DNA of 64,000 nt from NCBI GenBank assembly GCA_965279295.1, contig CBDIHQ010000014.1, one strand, 5' to 3'. Made by a program: the position numbers and the translations under genes. The notes beneath the pieces are model-generated. The model was given only the letters and a program-made list of their open reading frames with translations, was not told where the DNA came from and made no database searches. This DNA is from Aquabacter sp965279295. Its GTDB lineage: Bacteria > Pseudomonadota > Alphaproteobacteria > Rhizobiales > Xanthobacteraceae. Each line of letters opens with the position of its first letter. Position 1 is the stretch's first letter. Below are positions 9,108-18,000 of this stretch, piece by piece.

Positions 9108-10478
9108 TCAAGCGGAGGCCTTCAAAAGCGTGTCGATATCGCCGAGGGTTTCGAGCGACCAGATCGCGGCATGGATGCGCTCAGCCTCCACCGCGCCGAG
9201 AACCGGTGTGGCGAGATCGTGGAACTTGCGAACCAGTGCCGCGTCGCTGAGCGGATGGCGGGCCGAGCCCAGGGGTTCGTCGATATAGCGTTGATGTCTG
9301 GTGCCGGCCTTGGTGATGACGGTGACATTGGCGGAGCGCAGGCGCGGATAGTCCGCCTCGCAGCCGGGATCGATGGAAACCGTCACACGCTCCGCGAGAT
9401 CTCCGAGCGCGGGATCGGCGAGATAGGCGCTGCCAAATTCGGCGATGCCCGCGCGTCCCTTGGTTGCGGCGAGCGCGGTGCAGAAACGATAGTTCATTTG
9501 CGCCGAGGGCATATCCTCCCAGCCGCCATGAGCGTGCCCCGCCGCGATGCCGTAGGTGCCGATTTCAACGGAGGCGATGTCCTCAGCGGTGACGCCTTCC
9601 TCCCGCGCCACTGCGATCACAGCATCCATGCCAGGATGAAGGTGGCGGCAGCAGGCATAGGGCTTGATGTAACAGCGGGCGACGTTGAACCCTTCGCCCA
9701 GGCCCGCGACGAGTTTTTCGAGGTTCGCCGCGCCACTATAGGCTTGAAGAAATCCGTCCTCGATCTCCAGAACGCCGGCTGGACCGGTCATGCCGTTGCG
9801 CGCCAGAAGCGCAGCCATCAGGCCTTCGCGGGCGGCAAAACCGGGATGCAGGCGCTTGATCTCGCCGCCGCCATGCAGGAACGCGAACAGGCCCGCGGCC
9901 GAACTGGCCGCAATGCCGAGCGCGTGGGCGGTCTGGGCCGCATCGAGCCCGAGAATGGATGCGCTCGCCACCGCCGCCCCGAGGACGCCGGTGATGGGGG
10001 TGTTGTGAAAGCCGCGCTTGCGGGAGGCCGGATGGGCCGCCTCCGCCACCCGCGTCACCACCTCGTAGCCGGCGGCGATGGCGCTGGCGATGCGCTTACC
10101 GTCTACCTTGCGCCCCCAGGAAGCGGCGAGAACCGCCGGGATGACAGGGGCGCCGGGATGGACGGAGCCGGCGCGATAGCCGTCGTCCAGTTCCAGGCCA
10201 TGGGCGCTGGCGCCCAGGAGATAGGCCGCCGTCAGTCGGTTCCAGCCGCCCTCGAAGCCGGGCACCGGGATCGTCCCGGTATTCTCCAGTTCACGGAGCG
10301 TGCGCGCGGCGATCTGCGCCGGCAGGCTCTGCGTTCCCGCAATCGACGCGCCGAGCGTGTCCAGCAGATGCCGGCGCACCGCATGGCGGGCCGATGGATC
10401 GAGATCATCGAAGCGCAGCCCGGCACAGAATTCAGCGAGGCGGGCGGTTGGTCCGCGCACGGGAGTTTCAGCCCGCAT
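9108..10478 (-). CDS. MmgE/PrpD family protein (second copy)
   Basis: The 456-residue paralogue of the MmgE/PrpD protein at 6565-7941 is clearly diverged. The family core is present: GASAHGLELDDGYRAGSVHPGAPVIPAVL, EIKRLHPGFAAREGLMAALL and IKPYACCRHLHPGMDAV. The start at 10478 is supported by a strong AAAGGAG ribosome site seven bases upstream, and it overlaps the end of the acyl-CoA synthetase by 11 bp, which suggests translational coupling. Two such proteins flanking an enoate reductase may act in sequence or as a heteromer. The reaction is not known; dehydration, decarboxylation or epimerisation of a small polycarboxylate are the known family chemistries. Confidence 0.85.
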   Translation of the reverse strand: MRAETPVRGPTARLAEFCAGLRFDDLDPSARHAVRRHLLDTLGASIAGTQSLPAQIAARTLRELENTGTIPVPGFEGGWNRLTAAYLLGASAHGLELDDGYRAGSVHPGAPVIPAVLAASWGRKVDGKRIASAIAAGYEVVTRVAEAAHPASRKRGFHNTPITGVLGAAVASASILGLDAAQTAHALGIAASSAAGLFAFLHGGGEIKRLHPGFAAREGLMAALLARNGMTGPAGVLEIEDGFLQAYSGAANLEKLVAGLGEGFNVARCYIKPYACCRHLHPGMDAVIAVAREEGVTAEDIASVEIGTYGIAAGHAHGGWEDMPSAQMNYRFCTALAATKGRAGIAEFGSAYLADPALGDLAERVTVSIDPGCEADYPRLRSANVTVITKAGTRHQRYIDEPLGSARHPLSDAALVRKFHDLATPVLGAVEAERIHAAIWSLETLGDIDTLLKASA

Positions 10479-12576
10479 GGCTCTCTCCTTTGACCAGCAG
10501 CGCATCGAGCGCGACGACGCCCTGGCCTTCAGGGCGGATGAGGACAGGATTGATCTCCGCCTCCGCCACATCAAGCAAGGCAAGGTGGGAGAAACTGGCG
10601 ACGGCGCGCGCCAGCGCATCGAGGTCGCCTTTGGGCAGGCCGCGATAGCCGCGCAGAGGCGCAAAGCCCTGCACTTCGGTGATCATCTCGCGGGCGCCGG
10701 CCTCGTCCACCGGTGCGATGCGCACACTGACGTCGCGATAGATTTCGGTGAGAATGCCGCCGGCACCCAGCGTCACGACCGCGCCAACGGAGGGGTCGCG
10801 GCGGAAGCCGAGAAGGGCCTCGCCGATCCCGCGCATCATTGGCTGAACCTGGATGCCCAGTAACGTTGCATTGGGCGCCGCGCGGGCGACGCTTTCCAGA
10901 ATGCGCCGGCACGCCGCCTTGAGAGCTTCGGGCGTGTCGCAATTGACCACCACGCCGCCCACTTCGGTCTTGTGGGCGATCTCGGGAGACAGGATCTTGG
11001 CGACCACGGGATAGGTCAGGTGCGTCAGGTCCAGCGCCTCGATGGCTGCTATATCCGCAGGCAGCATGTCCTCGCCGGCGACCGGCACGCCAAGAGACGC
11101 GAACACCTTGCCGGCGGTGGCGGCATCCAGCGTGTTGCCGGTAGATGCGCGGAGCGTTTCAGCTGCCGCGCGGGGCACCTCAAAGGTGGTTACGTCGCGC
11201 GGAGCGCGCCAGTCGAAGAAGGCCCGCAAGGCGTCGGCGCACGAATCCGGTGTGCGGAAGGCAGCGACATTGGCCTCGGAAAGCAAGCTGAGAGACGCTT
11301 CCGCGTGGGGTGTGAGAAACACCGCCACCGGCTTGTCGGGATTTTCCTTGGTGGCCGCCGTGATGGGCAACACCGCCCGGTCCGGCCGGAACTGGGATGA
11401 CGAACCCACCACCGACATCACCAGATCGCAGTCCGGAGACGCCATGAGCGCCCGAAGAACGGCCCCGTAGGTGCGCGGATTGGTGCCGGCGAGTGTGAGG
11501 TCGATCAGAGGGGTGCGTGCGATCGAGATGTCCTGTGCGGCGAGTTCCGCAACCACCGCTTCCGAGGGCGGGATGATCTCGATGTCGTGGTTCGAAACCG
11601 CGTCGATCACGAGTGTTCCGCCGCCGCCCGTGGTGCTGACCACACTGATGCGCCGGCCTCTGGGGGGACGATGGCCCTGCACCAGCGGGGCGACTTCCAG
11701 GAAGGCGTCCATGGATTCCACGCGGACGATACCGATGTCGCGCAGGAACGCGTCCATGGCGGCTCCGCTGCCGACCAGGGCGCCGGTGTGAGACGCCGCG
11801 AGTTGCTCGCCTACGTCCGAGCGGCCGATCCGGAAGGCGATCACCGGCTTGCCGGCGGCGAATGCGCGCCGCGCCATGGTGGCGAGACCTTCCGCATTGC
11901 GCACGGTTTCGAGGAAAAGCAGGATCGCATCCGTGCCGGGGTCATCCACGAGCATGTCGCCCATTTCGGCGACGCCGAGATCCGCCTCGTTGCCCACCGA
12001 AACCAGCTTGGCGAAGCCGAGCCCGCGTGCCTGGCCGCGCGAGAGCACTGCGCCGATCAGGCTACCGCTCTGCGAGATCAGGCTGATGCGGCCGGGCCGC
12101 AACTCCGGAAGTGAGAGAATTTCGTTTGCCGATAGCGCGACGCGATCCGGCAGGTTGATGATGCCGAGGCTGTTCGGGCCGAGGAGGCGCAATCCCCCGT
12201 CGCGGGCCAGATCCACCAGTTCATCCTGGCGCCGGCGCCCGACTTCTCCGCTCTCGGCGAAGCCGTTGGAGAGGATGGTGGCGCACCGCACGCCTGCCTT
12301 GCAGCAATCGGAGACGGCATCGCGCACCGCGTCTGTGGGCAGCATGATAAAGGCATGATCCACCGGCTTGCCGACGTGGAAGATGCTCTTGAAGGCGCGC
12401 TCGCCGAATACGGAATCGCGATTGGCGTTGATCGGGAAGATGTCGCCGCCATAGCCGTGCCGGCGCAGATACTGGTGCGGCAGCGAAGCGTGCTTGTTCT
12501 GGTCGCCCGAGGCACCGACCAGGGCAATACTGCGCGGCCGGAACAGGGCGTCGGCGATCGGTGTGGCCGCGTTCAT
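10468..12576 (-). CDS. ADP-forming acyl-CoA synthetase (acetate-CoA ligase family, fused subunits)
   Basis: The 702-residue protein has the alpha-beta fusion of NDP-forming acyl-CoA synthetases. From the N-terminus: a CoA-binding Rossmann domain (RPRSIALVGASGDQNK), succinyl-CoA-ligase-like domains with His263 in LAASHTGALVGS at the place of the phosphorylated His, and an ATP-grasp domain from about residue 480 (YPVVAKILSPEIAHKTEVGG, AVVTLGAGGILTEIYRD, EINPVL). The enzyme links acyl-CoA plus ADP and Pi to acid plus ATP, and runs in either direction. In this operon it may activate the imported acid or harvest ATP from a product thioester. It overlaps the upstream acyl-CoA dehydrogenase by ATGA. 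Confidence 0.88.
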   Translation of the reverse strand: MNAATPIADALFRPRSIALVGASGDQNKHASLPHQYLRRHGYGGDIFPINANRDSVFGERAFKSIFHVGKPVDHAFIMLPTDAVRDAVSDCCKAGVRCATILSNGFAESGEVGRRRQDELVDLARDGGLRLLGPNSLGIINLPDRVALSANEILSLPELRPGRISLISQSGSLIGAVLSRGQARGLGFAKLVSVGNEADLGVAEMGDMLVDDPGTDAILLFLETVRNAEGLATMARRAFAAGKPVIAFRIGRSDVGEQLAASHTGALVGSGAAMDAFLRDIGIVRVESMDAFLEVAPLVQGHRPPRGRRISVVSTTGGGGTLVIDAVSNHDIEIIPPSEAVVAELAAQDISIARTPLIDLTLAGTNPRTYGAVLRALMASPDCDLVMSVVGSSSQFRPDRAVLPITAATKENPDKPVAVFLTPHAEASLSLLSEANVAAFRTPDSCADALRAFFDWRAPRDVTTFEVPRAAAETLRASTGNTLDAATAGKVFASLGVPVAGEDMLPADIAAIEALDLTHLTYPVVAKILSPEIAHKTEVGGVVVNCDTPEALKAACRRILESVARAAPNATLLGIQVQPMMRGIGEALLGFRRDPSVGAVVTLGAGGILTEIYRDVSVRIAPVDEAGAREMITEVQGFAPLRGYRGLPKGDLDALARAVASFSHLALLDVAEAEINPVLIRPEGQGVVALDALLVKGESHAG

Positions 12577-13751
12577 ACGGCCTCCTGCGCCGCCGCTGCG
12601 ACCGTCTTAAGCCGCTGCGGGAAGGTCTGCTCGAACACGTTCTCGGCGATACGGTTAAGCAGAATTTCGATGGTGCCGCCGGCGATCATCCAGCCACGGG
12701 TACGGCGGAAGCAGTATTCCACCAGGGAATCCTGGCTGTAGCCCGCGCCGCCCATGGCCTGCATGGCCTCGTTCGCCACGTTGAAGCCGGCGCGATTGCA
12801 GGCGACCTTGGCGATCGCGGTTTCTTCCGCCGAAGGCAGGCCCCGGTCGGCGCTTGCGGCGGCCCGGTACAGCAGCAATTGAGCGGCATCAAGCTGGATC
12901 TTCATCTCCGCGAACTTCCATTGCATGCCCTGGAAGTCAGCCAGCGGCCGGCCGAACTGGCGCCGCGTCAGCACATGCGCGCGGGCGATCTCATAGGCGA
13001 AGCGGCCGAGGGCAAGCGAGCGCGAGGAATTGCCGATACGCTCCACATTGAATCCGGCCATCTGCTTCTTGAAGCCGCCCGGCCCCAGCAGAACGTTTTC
13101 CTTGGGGATGTAGACATTGTCGAAGAACAGCGGGTTCCATTCCTCCCGCGAGAGGAAACGCACCTGCCCGCCGAAGGTGAAACCCTCGGCCCCGCGCTCC
13201 ACCAACACCGAGCCGACATTGCCGAGCCCGGGTCCGAAGCGGACATAGACCAGGAAGACCGTGGCGTGGGTGCCGTGGGTGGTGAACACCTTGCTTCCGT
13301 TGAGGCGGAAACCGTCCCCGTCCGGCTTTACGGACGTGGTCAGTTCGGTGACGGCCGAGCCGGCATTGGGCTCCGTCATCGCCACCGAAATCAGGCCGCG
13401 TCCTTCGAGCAGCGGCTTCAGGTAACGCTCTTTCTGCTCCGGCGTGCCGTACTGCATCAGCACCCGGATCGCGCCGAAATTTCCCGCTTGCACCACGTCG
13501 GCAGAACGCGGGCAGGCGCGTGCCACCTCCTGGATGGCGATAACCGCGTCCATCAGTGTTCCGCCAATGCCGCCGTCTTCTTCGCTTGAGGTAATCCCCA
13601 AAAGTCCCTGGTCGGCCATCAGCTTGGCCACGTCCCAGGGATAATCGTCGCTGTGCGCGCGCTCAAGGGCGCCGGCCGCGAGGTGCCGCTCCGCGAAGGC
13701 TCGGACGGAATCGCGGAACAGCGACTGCTCTTCGGTGAAATTGAAATCCAT
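12573..13751 (-). CDS. Acyl-CoA dehydrogenase (IVD/LCAD-like active site)
   Basis: The 392-residue flavoenzyme starts MDFNFTEEQSLFRDSV and has the family signatures VAMTEPNAGSA (FAD and substrate loop), RRQFGRPL, and QAMGGAGYSQDSLVEY. The usual catalytic Glu in the motif before GT near the C-terminus is missing: the segment reads MIAGGTIEI, with Gly358 at that place. A Glu is present instead at residue 237 in GFNVERIGNS, which lines up with the alternative base position of isovaleryl-CoA and long-chain dehydrogenases (LDLERL). This suggests a branched, bulky or cyclic acyl-CoA substrate. Electrons would go to ETF. A nine-base gap separates it from the CaiB gene upstream. Confidence 0.9.
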   Translation of the reverse strand: MDFNFTEEQSLFRDSVRAFAERHLAAGALERAHSDDYPWDVAKLMADQGLLGITSSEEDGGIGGTLMDAVIAIQEVARACPRSADVVQAGNFGAIRVLMQYGTPEQKERYLKPLLEGRGLISVAMTEPNAGSAVTELTTSVKPDGDGFRLNGSKVFTTHGTHATVFLVYVRFGPGLGNVGSVLVERGAEGFTFGGQVRFLSREEWNPLFFDNVYIPKENVLLGPGGFKKQMAGFNVERIGNSSRSLALGRFAYEIARAHVLTRRQFGRPLADFQGMQWKFAEMKIQLDAAQLLLYRAAASADRGLPSAEETAIAKVACNRAGFNVANEAMQAMGGAGYSQDSLVEYCFRRTRGWMIAGGTIEILLNRIAENVFEQTFPQRLKTVAAAAQEAV

Positions 13752-13760
13752 GGAAAACCC

Positions 13761-14927
13761 CTAGCCCGCCGTTGAGGCGGCGCGGATCGAAGCCTGGGAC
13801 GACGTCTGTGTGTCGCCGATGACCGGCGCAGGTGCGCGGTGCTTGCGGGTGATGCCGGCGTCCATGAGGCCGCTGCGCAAGGTGAAGGTGAGGCCTTCGG
13901 TCGGATGATCGACGCTCTGGACCAGGCCACGGCTGCGAACATGCTCGCTCGCCACCGCCTCGTCCGGCGTCAGCACCGGCATGACGGGCAGCGAAAGCGC
14001 GATCATGCGCGCGCCGATCTCATCCCGGTCGTGGGCGAGGCAATAGTCCGACAGGGCCTGCCGAAACAGTTCGGCGCGGGGTCCGTGGCTGGAAAGCCGG
14101 TCGCCGGGGTGCTCGTCCTCGAAGGCCAGATCCTCGCGGCCGATCAGTGCGCAGAAGCGCCGCCAGATCTTCGCCTCGAGCAGACACACCGCGACCCGCT
14201 TGCCGTCGCGGGTGGGATAGGTGGTGTAGCGCGGGTTGCCGCCCCACACTTCCATGGCGGGCGTTCCGGTGCCGCCGGCCAGCCGCCCGAGCGCGCTGGC
14301 AAGGCCGATATTGCCCATGCCGAACAGGGCATCGAACATGGCGACGTCGAGATAGGCGCCTTCGCCATCCCGGTCGCGATTTCGCAGCGCGCCGAGAATG
14401 CCGATCACCGCCATGCTGGCCGCCGCATAGTCTCCGGCCTGGAACGCCGGGGCCGGCGCGTCAGAGAGTGAGAGCAGCCCGGTTGCGGCCTGGATGGCCA
14501 GGTCATGGCCGGCGATCGGGGACAGCACGCCGCTCTGGCCGAAGCCCGTGATCGAGCAATAAATCAGGCGCGGGTTGAGCACCTTTGCATGGTCCCAATC
14601 GACGCCAAGCTTCTCCGCGCCACCCCGGCCGAAGGATTCCACCAGCACATCGGCTTCGGCGATCAGCCGGTGCGCCTCGGCGCGGTCGGCGGGATCGGAG
14701 AGGTCGAGGGCGAGCGACTGCTTGCCGCCGTTCACGCTGCAGAAATACACGCTTTCCTGGCGGTACAGCGGCGCGTTGTGACGGCTGGGGTCGCCGTCCG
14801 GCCGCTCCACCTTCACCACCTCGGCGCCCAGGTCCGAGAGCATCTGCGCGCACCATGGGCCCGGCAGAAGGCGGCTGAAGTCGGCGACCTTGATGCCCGC
14901 CAGTGGGAGCTTTGCGTCGCCCGCCAT
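13761..14927 (-). CDS. CaiB/BaiF family protein, alpha-methylacyl-CoA racemase-like
   Basis: The single-domain family III protein has 388 residues. It opens LPLAGIKVADFSRLLPGPWCAQ, followed by DLGAEVVKVERPDGDPSR. The segment IAGHDLAIQAATGLLSL contains a GHD motif (His141), and QAGDYAAASMAVIGIL contains Asp166. In alpha-methylacyl-CoA racemase a His in GHD and an Asp about 30 residues later form the two-base active site, so a racemase is as likely as a CoA-transferase. The ATG at 14927 shares one base with the preceding stop and has AGGG seven bases upstream, better than a GTG three bases earlier. A racemase would let a stereospecific dehydrogenase use both epimers of a 2-methyl or ring-substituted acyl-CoA. 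Confidence 0.82.
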   Translation of the reverse strand: MAGDAKLPLAGIKVADFSRLLPGPWCAQMLSDLGAEVVKVERPDGDPSRHNAPLYRQESVYFCSVNGGKQSLALDLSDPADRAEAHRLIAEADVLVESFGRGGAEKLGVDWDHAKVLNPRLIYCSITGFGQSGVLSPIAGHDLAIQAATGLLSLSDAPAPAFQAGDYAAASMAVIGILGALRNRDRDGEGAYLDVAMFDALFGMGNIGLASALGRLAGGTGTPAMEVWGGNPRYTTYPTRDGKRVAVCLLEAKIWRRFCALIGREDLAFEDEHPGDRLSSHGPRAELFRQALSDYCLAHDRDEIGARMIALSLPVMPVLTPDEAVASEHVRSRGLVQSVDHPTEGLTFTLRSGLMDAGITRKHRAPAPVIGDTQTSSQASIRAASTAG

Positions 14928-15712
14928 CACTTGCCCTCGAAATTCGGGCGGCGCTTTTCCAGGAAGGCGGTGATGCCTTCCTGCTTGTCGCGCGTGCCGT
15001 AGACAGTGGTGACCAGGAAGGTCTCGAACTCGATGGCGGAGGCGAGATCCATCTGCATGCCGCGATGCACCGCGCGCTTCACGAAGGCGAGGCTAAGCGG
15101 GGCGCGGGTGGCATAGAGCGCCGCCATTTCCTTGGCCGTCTCTAGCGCGCCGCCGGCTGCCGTCAGGCGATTGATGAGGCCCATGCGCAGCGCCTCCTTG
15201 GCATCGATGGGCTCTGCTGCGAACAGCATGTCGAAGGCATTCGCCATTCCAACCACGCGCGGCAGGCGCTGCGTGCCGCCGGCACCGGCGACGGTCCCGA
15301 TGCGGGCGCTAGTGATAGCGAATGTGGACCCTTCGCCGGCCACCCGAAGGTCTGCCGCGAGCGCCAGTTCGAGCCCGCCGGTCATGCAGTAGCCCTCAAT
15401 GGCGGCGATCACGGGCTTGGAGGAGTTTTCGAGCGCGGAGTTGAGGGCGTGCCACTGGTTGAAATAGCGGGTGCCGTCGGTGGCGGTCTTCACCTTCACC
15501 GCCTCTGTGAGGTCGGCTCCAGCGGAGAAATAATCCTGGCCGCCGGTCAGGATGATGGCGCGGCTTTCAGCGTCGTCCTCGGCGGCGGCGACTGCCGCGA
15601 TGATGTCCGACATCATCTGAAGGCTGACCGCGTTGCGGCGGTCCGGCCGGTTCAACTTCAGGATTAGCGCCGGGCCTTGGCGCTCGACGCGGATGGTCTC
15701 GTAGTCACTCAT
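14927..15712 (-). CDS. Enoyl-CoA hydratase/isomerase family protein
   Basis: The 261-residue crotonase-fold protein has oxyanion-hole segments YFSAGADL and GYCMTGGLELALAADL, a GAGGTQRLPRVVG loop, and a C-terminal EGITAFLEKRRPNF. At the place of the first catalytic Glu of classical hydratases (PEI before the GAGGT loop) the sequence is FAITSARIGT, so Ser135 stands there and ordinary hydration is doubtful; an isomerase, hydrolase or lyase role is possible. It overlaps the alpha/beta hydrolase gene by four bases. It is one of three crotonase-family proteins in the island. Confidence 0.87.
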   Translation of the reverse strand: MSDYETIRVERQGPALILKLNRPDRRNAVSLQMMSDIIAAVAAAEDDAESRAIILTGGQDYFSAGADLTEAVKVKTATDGTRYFNQWHALNSALENSSKPVIAAIEGYCMTGGLELALAADLRVAGEGSTFAITSARIGTVAGAGGTQRLPRVVGMANAFDMLFAAEPIDAKEALRMGLINRLTAAGGALETAKEMAALYATRAPLSLAFVKRAVHRGMQMDLASAIEFETFLVTTVYGTRDKQEGITAFLEKRRPNFEGK

Positions 15713-16530
15713 CTCGACACCCGGTTGTGAAAATCTGTCAGTAGATTGTTGACGGCCTTGGGCGCTTCAAACTGCACCCAGTGGCCGGCGTCCGGCACGA
15801 TGTGGATCTCGGCGTCCGGTCGGGCCTGCCGGACCTTTTCCGCCCGCGCCGCGATCGAGGGCACGGGCAAATGGTCCTGCTCGCCCCAGATCACCTGAAG
15901 CGGGCAGGGCAGCGTGGAGAGGTCGGCAAGGATGCGGTCCTGAAGGCTGATCTTGCGACTGTCGAACCGCACCCGCGCGATATTCGCGGCCTGGAGATCC
16001 ACCACCGGTTCGTCCGGCGCGGGCACCCGCGAGAGCATGAAGCCGCCGAGATTGTGGGCGACCGCCGCGCGATGAGCGTCCGGCTCTAGTGCCGCATCGG
16101 GCACCGGCAGCAGCTTGATGGTGCGTCCCAGCGGCATGCCGAAACCGCCGGGTCCGAGCAGCGAGAGGTGCGCGATGTGCTCGGGAAAGCGCCGCGCGAG
16201 AGCCGCGGAAATCACGCCGCCGAAGCTGAAGCCGACAACACCGAAGGGCGCGGATGGTCCGACCGCCCGCACGATGTCGTGCGCCACCGCGTCGAGATAG
16301 GCCTCCGGCTCCTTCACAGTCGGCGCGGGGGCATCGCCATAGCCGGGCAGGTCGACCACGGTCAGCGCGAAATGCTGCGCGAGCGCCTCAATATTGGCGA
16401 CCCAATGGGTCCAGGAGCCGACCCCGCCATGCACCAGCACAAGCGGGGCGCCAGAACCGAAACGGCGCACGGCAAGCCCGCCGATGATCTCGGGCGCGGG
16501 CGTTGCGGGATGATGGAGCGGCACATTCAT
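15709..16530 (-). CDS. Alpha/beta hydrolase with intact triad
   Basis: The 273-residue alpha/beta hydrolase has the strand LVLVHGGVGSWTHW (oxyanion region), a nucleophile elbow GFSFGG with Ser102, Asp219 in IWGEQDHLP and His250 in DAGHWVQFEAP. The layout fits C-C bond (meta-cleavage product type) hydrolases, lactonases and esterases. It lies between the ABC transporter genes and the enoyl-CoA hydratase, overlapping both by four bases, so it belongs to the same pathway. It may open a lactone or cleave a beta-diketone or a thioester. The exact substrate cannot be told from sequence. Confidence 0.87.
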   Translation of the reverse strand: MNVPLHHPATPAPEIIGGLAVRRFGSGAPLVLVHGGVGSWTHWVANIEALAQHFALTVVDLPGYGDAPAPTVKEPEAYLDAVAHDIVRAVGPSAPFGVVGFSFGGVISAALARRFPEHIAHLSLLGPGGFGMPLGRTIKLLPVPDAALEPDAHRAAVAHNLGGFMLSRVPAPDEPVVDLQAANIARVRFDSRKISLQDRILADLSTLPCPLQVIWGEQDHLPVPSIAARAEKVRQARPDAEIHIVPDAGHWVQFEAPKAVNNLLTDFHNRVSR

Positions 16531-17261
16531 GCAGCGTCCGCCTCCATGGGGGTTCCAAGATAGGATTCGATCACGGCGGGATGCTCGACCACGTCCTTGG
16601 GCGAACCCTCGAACAGCTTCTGACCGAAATTGAGAACCACCACGCGTTGCGACAGCGCCATGATGACCTCCACCAGATGCTCGATCATCACGATGGTGAC
16701 GCCGGCCGCATGGATGCGCTGGAGCACGACCATGAGGTCGTCCACCTCGCTGCGCGTCACCCCACCCATCACCTCGTCCAGCAGCAGGAGGCGCGGTTCG
16801 GTTGCGAGGGCGCGGGCAAGCTCCAGCTTCTTCTTTTCGCCAAGCGTGAGAGCGCCCGCGTGCATGCGGCGCTTGGCGGTGAGGCCGGTCAATTCCATCG
16901 GCAGTTCGGCGGCAGCGCGTGCCTTGGCGAGGCTGTTGGTGCGCGCGCCGGAGAACAGGGCGCCGGTCATGATGTTGTCTTCGACCGACATTTCCGAGAA
17001 CGGCCGAACCACCTGGAATGTCCGGCCCACGCCGCGATGGGAGATCTTGTAGGGCGGAAGGCCGACGATGGAGCGCCCTTCAAACCGGACGTCGCCGGAG
17101 GTCGGGCGCATATAGCCGGTCACGAGGTTCATGAGCGTGGTCTTACCGGCGCCGTTCGGGCCGATCACGCCGACAAAATCGCCCTGCGCGACGCTGATGG
17201 AGAGATCCCCGACCGCCTTGAGACCACCGAAGGATTTCGAGAGATTGCTGATCTCAAGCAT
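16527..17261 (-). CDS. Liv-type ABC transporter ATP-binding protein (LivG-like)
   Basis: The 244-residue ATPase has Walker A GPNGAGKT at 34-41, signature LTLGEKKKLELARAL, Walker B RLLLLDEVMGG and the switch His in MIEHLVEVIMAL. The start MLEISNLSKSFG at 17261 gives the usual length and overlaps the preceding ATPase by eight bases; a longer upstream frame is not family-like. Within the Liv family this is the branched-chain amino acid transport ATP-binding type with the extended C-terminal tail (ESYLGTP). It pairs with the LivF-like ATPase upstream to energise the importer. Confidence 0.93.
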   Translation of the reverse strand: MLEISNLSKSFGGLKAVGDLSISVAQGDFVGVIGPNGAGKTTLMNLVTGYMRPTSGDVRFEGRSIVGLPPYKISHRGVGRTFQVVRPFSEMSVEDNIMTGALFSGARTNSLAKARAAAELPMELTGLTAKRRMHAGALTLGEKKKLELARALATEPRLLLLDEVMGGVTRSEVDDLMVVLQRIHAAGVTIVMIEHLVEVIMALSQRVVVLNFGQKLFEGSPKDVVEHPAVIESYLGTPMEADAA

Positions 17262-18000
17262 GGGCTGCCTCCGCTGCGCGGGCGCTTTTCCCGCCGATGA
17301 AGGCATCGCGCACTTCCGGCGAGCGGCGCAGGTCCGCCGTGTCGCCGGAATAGACGATGCGGCCGGCTGACATGACATAGCCGCGCGTCGCAACGCTGAG
17401 GGCGGCGTGGGTGTTCTGTTCCACCAGCAGGATGGAGAGATCACTGGAGGCGATCTTTCGGATCGCCTCGAACACGATCTGGACGATCTTCGGCGCGAGC
17501 CCCAGCGAGGGCTCGTCCAGCAGGAGAAGGCGCGGACTCGACATCAGGGCGCGGCCGAGCGCCAACATCTGCTGTTCGCCACCGGACATGAGGCCCGAGC
17601 TTTGGGTACGACGCTCGGCGAGGCGCGGAAACAGGTCGTAGACCTCCGCCAGCTTCTGCGCGCGTCCCGCTCGGGCGTTCACGTTGAACGAACCGAGGAC
17701 GAGGTTCTCCTCGACTGTCAGGTTGGGGAAAACCTTGCGACCCTCGGGGGAGAGGGCGATGCCCGCTTTCACCCGTTCGTGCGGCGGCATGGCGAGAAGG
17801 TCGCGGCCCTCGTAGCGGATGTGCCCGGCGCGGGCATCCACCAGCCCGGAGAGCACGCCCATGGTGGTGGTCTTGCCGGCGCCGTTGGCGCCCAGCAGGC
17901 AGATCACCTCGCCCGCGTTCAGCTCGAAGTCGAGCCCCTGCAGAACGGTGGATTCGCCATATCCCGCATAGATGCCGCTGACCTGAAGAAGCGCGCTCAT
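17254..18000 (-). CDS. Liv-type ABC transporter ATP-binding protein (LivF-like)
   Basis: The 248-residue ATPase has Walker A GANGAGKT at 37-44, signature MSGGEQQMLALGRAL, Walker B RLLLLDEPSLGL and the switch in LLVEQNTHAALSVATRGYVM. The short form ending soon after the RRSPEVRDAFIGG segment is typical of LivF. It overlaps the permease gene by ATGA. In catabolic islands of Alphaproteobacteria, Liv-type importers often carry aromatic or alicyclic acids rather than amino acids; the enzyme neighbours favour that here. Confidence 0.93.
   Translation of the reverse strand: MSALLQVSGIYAGYGESTVLQGLDFELNAGEVICLLGANGAGKTTTMGVLSGLVDARAGHIRYEGRDLLAMPPHERVKAGIALSPEGRKVFPNLTVEENLVLGSFNVNARAGRAQKLAEVYDLFPRLAERRTQSSGLMSGGEQQMLALGRALMSSPRLLLLDEPSLGLAPKIVQIVFEAIRKIASSDLSILLVEQNTHAALSVATRGYVMSAGRIVYSGDTADLRRSPEVRDAFIGGKSARAAEAAHA

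Noticed and set aside
8397..10493. A 698-codon open frame on the plus strand
   Set aside because: It lies antisense to the OYE and second MmgE/PrpD genes, has no family motif and is rich in Arg, His and Ala as expected for a GC-rich shadow frame.
15735..15760. A further GntR site (TGTCAGTAGATTGTTGAC)
   Set aside because: It resembles the operator by its right arm but is imperfect, has a shorter spacer and lies inside the coding end of an alpha/beta hydrolase, so it is probably chance.
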